6,109 nucleotides of DNA. It comes from Armatimonadota bacterium. GTDB lineage: Bacteria; Armatimonadota; HRBIN16. The position numbers and the translations under genes were made by a program. Of the stretch, positions 5,985 to 6,109 are shown piece after piece. Position 1 is the first letter of the stretch. Each line of letters opens with the position of its first letter. Location of the stretch: assembly GCA_028275265.1 (NCBI GenBank), contig JAPWUZ010000165.1:1-6109 (forward strand), given 5' to 3'. Below the pieces are notes generated by a model that saw only the letters and a list, made by a program, of their open reading frames with translations, was not told where the DNA came from and did no database searches.

Positions 5985-6109
5985 TCACGGAACTGGCATC
6001 CCATGGCAGTCGCAGTAGGCAACGCCGAGCGTGTTCATACCGCGCACGATGGGGATAGCGATTCACACCTCCCACACTTTTGGCTCCATGTGTTGGGTGT
6101 CGATGGTGA
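5985..6109 (-). pseudogene. Possible 3' end of a minus-strand gene, split by an in-frame TGA
   Basis: Reading leftward from the window edge, one frame gives TIDTQHMEPKVWEV, a TGA at 6065-6063, then in the same frame IAIPIVRGMNTLGVAYCD with CHGMPVP following, and a second TGA at 5987-5985. About four fifths of third codon positions after the edge are G or C, as in the real genes here. The segment GMNTLGVAYCDCHG resembles the N-x-x-Y-C-D-G-H type ending of prepilin-like (DUF1559, H-X9-DG) proteins, with C where G is usual. The simplest readings are a genuine gene ending at 6063 with decayed sequence behind it, or a broken prepilin-like gene. A selenocysteine reading is less likely because I see no clear SECIS hairpin after the TGA. 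Only 125 bases are visible, so this is tentative. Confidence 0.25.

Noticed and set aside
6003..6109. An open plus-strand frame starting MAVAVGNAERVHTAHDG and running off the window
   Set aside because: It has no ribosome site, and it is codon-aligned antisense to the minus-strand frame, which has the more typical GC-rich third positions.

Overview
The window looks like chromosomal DNA from a GC-rich bacterium. Genes are preceded by clear Shine-Dalgarno sequences, third codon positions are GC-rich, and there is a plausible sigma70-type promoter. No ribosomal or housekeeping marker fixes the phylum. A hot-spring or Armatimonadota-like lineage is only a guess, based on the style of the membrane protein and of a prepilin-like remnant at the right edge.

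Layout: (1) 67-303, plus strand, a 78-residue two-helix membrane protein of the DUF2892/YgaP-like family. (2) 304-407, a GC-rich convergent intergenic stretch with inverted repeats that may act as a two-way terminator. (3) 408-1751, minus strand, a 447-residue protein with roughly 12-14 membrane segments and unknown function; its start is set by an AAGGAGG ribosome site. (4) 1752-1896, a divergent intergenic region with a promoter candidate reading right. (5) 1897-5931, plus strand, one 1344-residue protein that dominates the window. (6) 5932-6109, a right flank with a weak hairpin and what looks like the 3' end of a minus-strand gene, split by an in-frame TGA.

The large protein is the item of interest. 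It joins three parts: an N-terminal RelE/ParE-like domain (about residues 1-105), a complete superfamily 1 UvrD-like helicase (about 219-660, all main motifs visible), and a 657-residue C-terminal solenoid (688-1344). The solenoid consists of 40 units of exactly 13 residues plus a degenerate last one, punctuated seven times by a 17-residue variant unit. The repeat DNA (39-bp units) is nearly identical from copy to copy, so the array has expanded recently and may vary between strains.

No operon partners are visible. The membrane-protein gene is divergent from the fusion gene and the small gene is convergent with the membrane-protein gene, so each is probably transcribed alone. A role for the fusion in nucleic-acid repair, RNA metabolism or mobile-element defence is possible, but the sequence does not decide among these.
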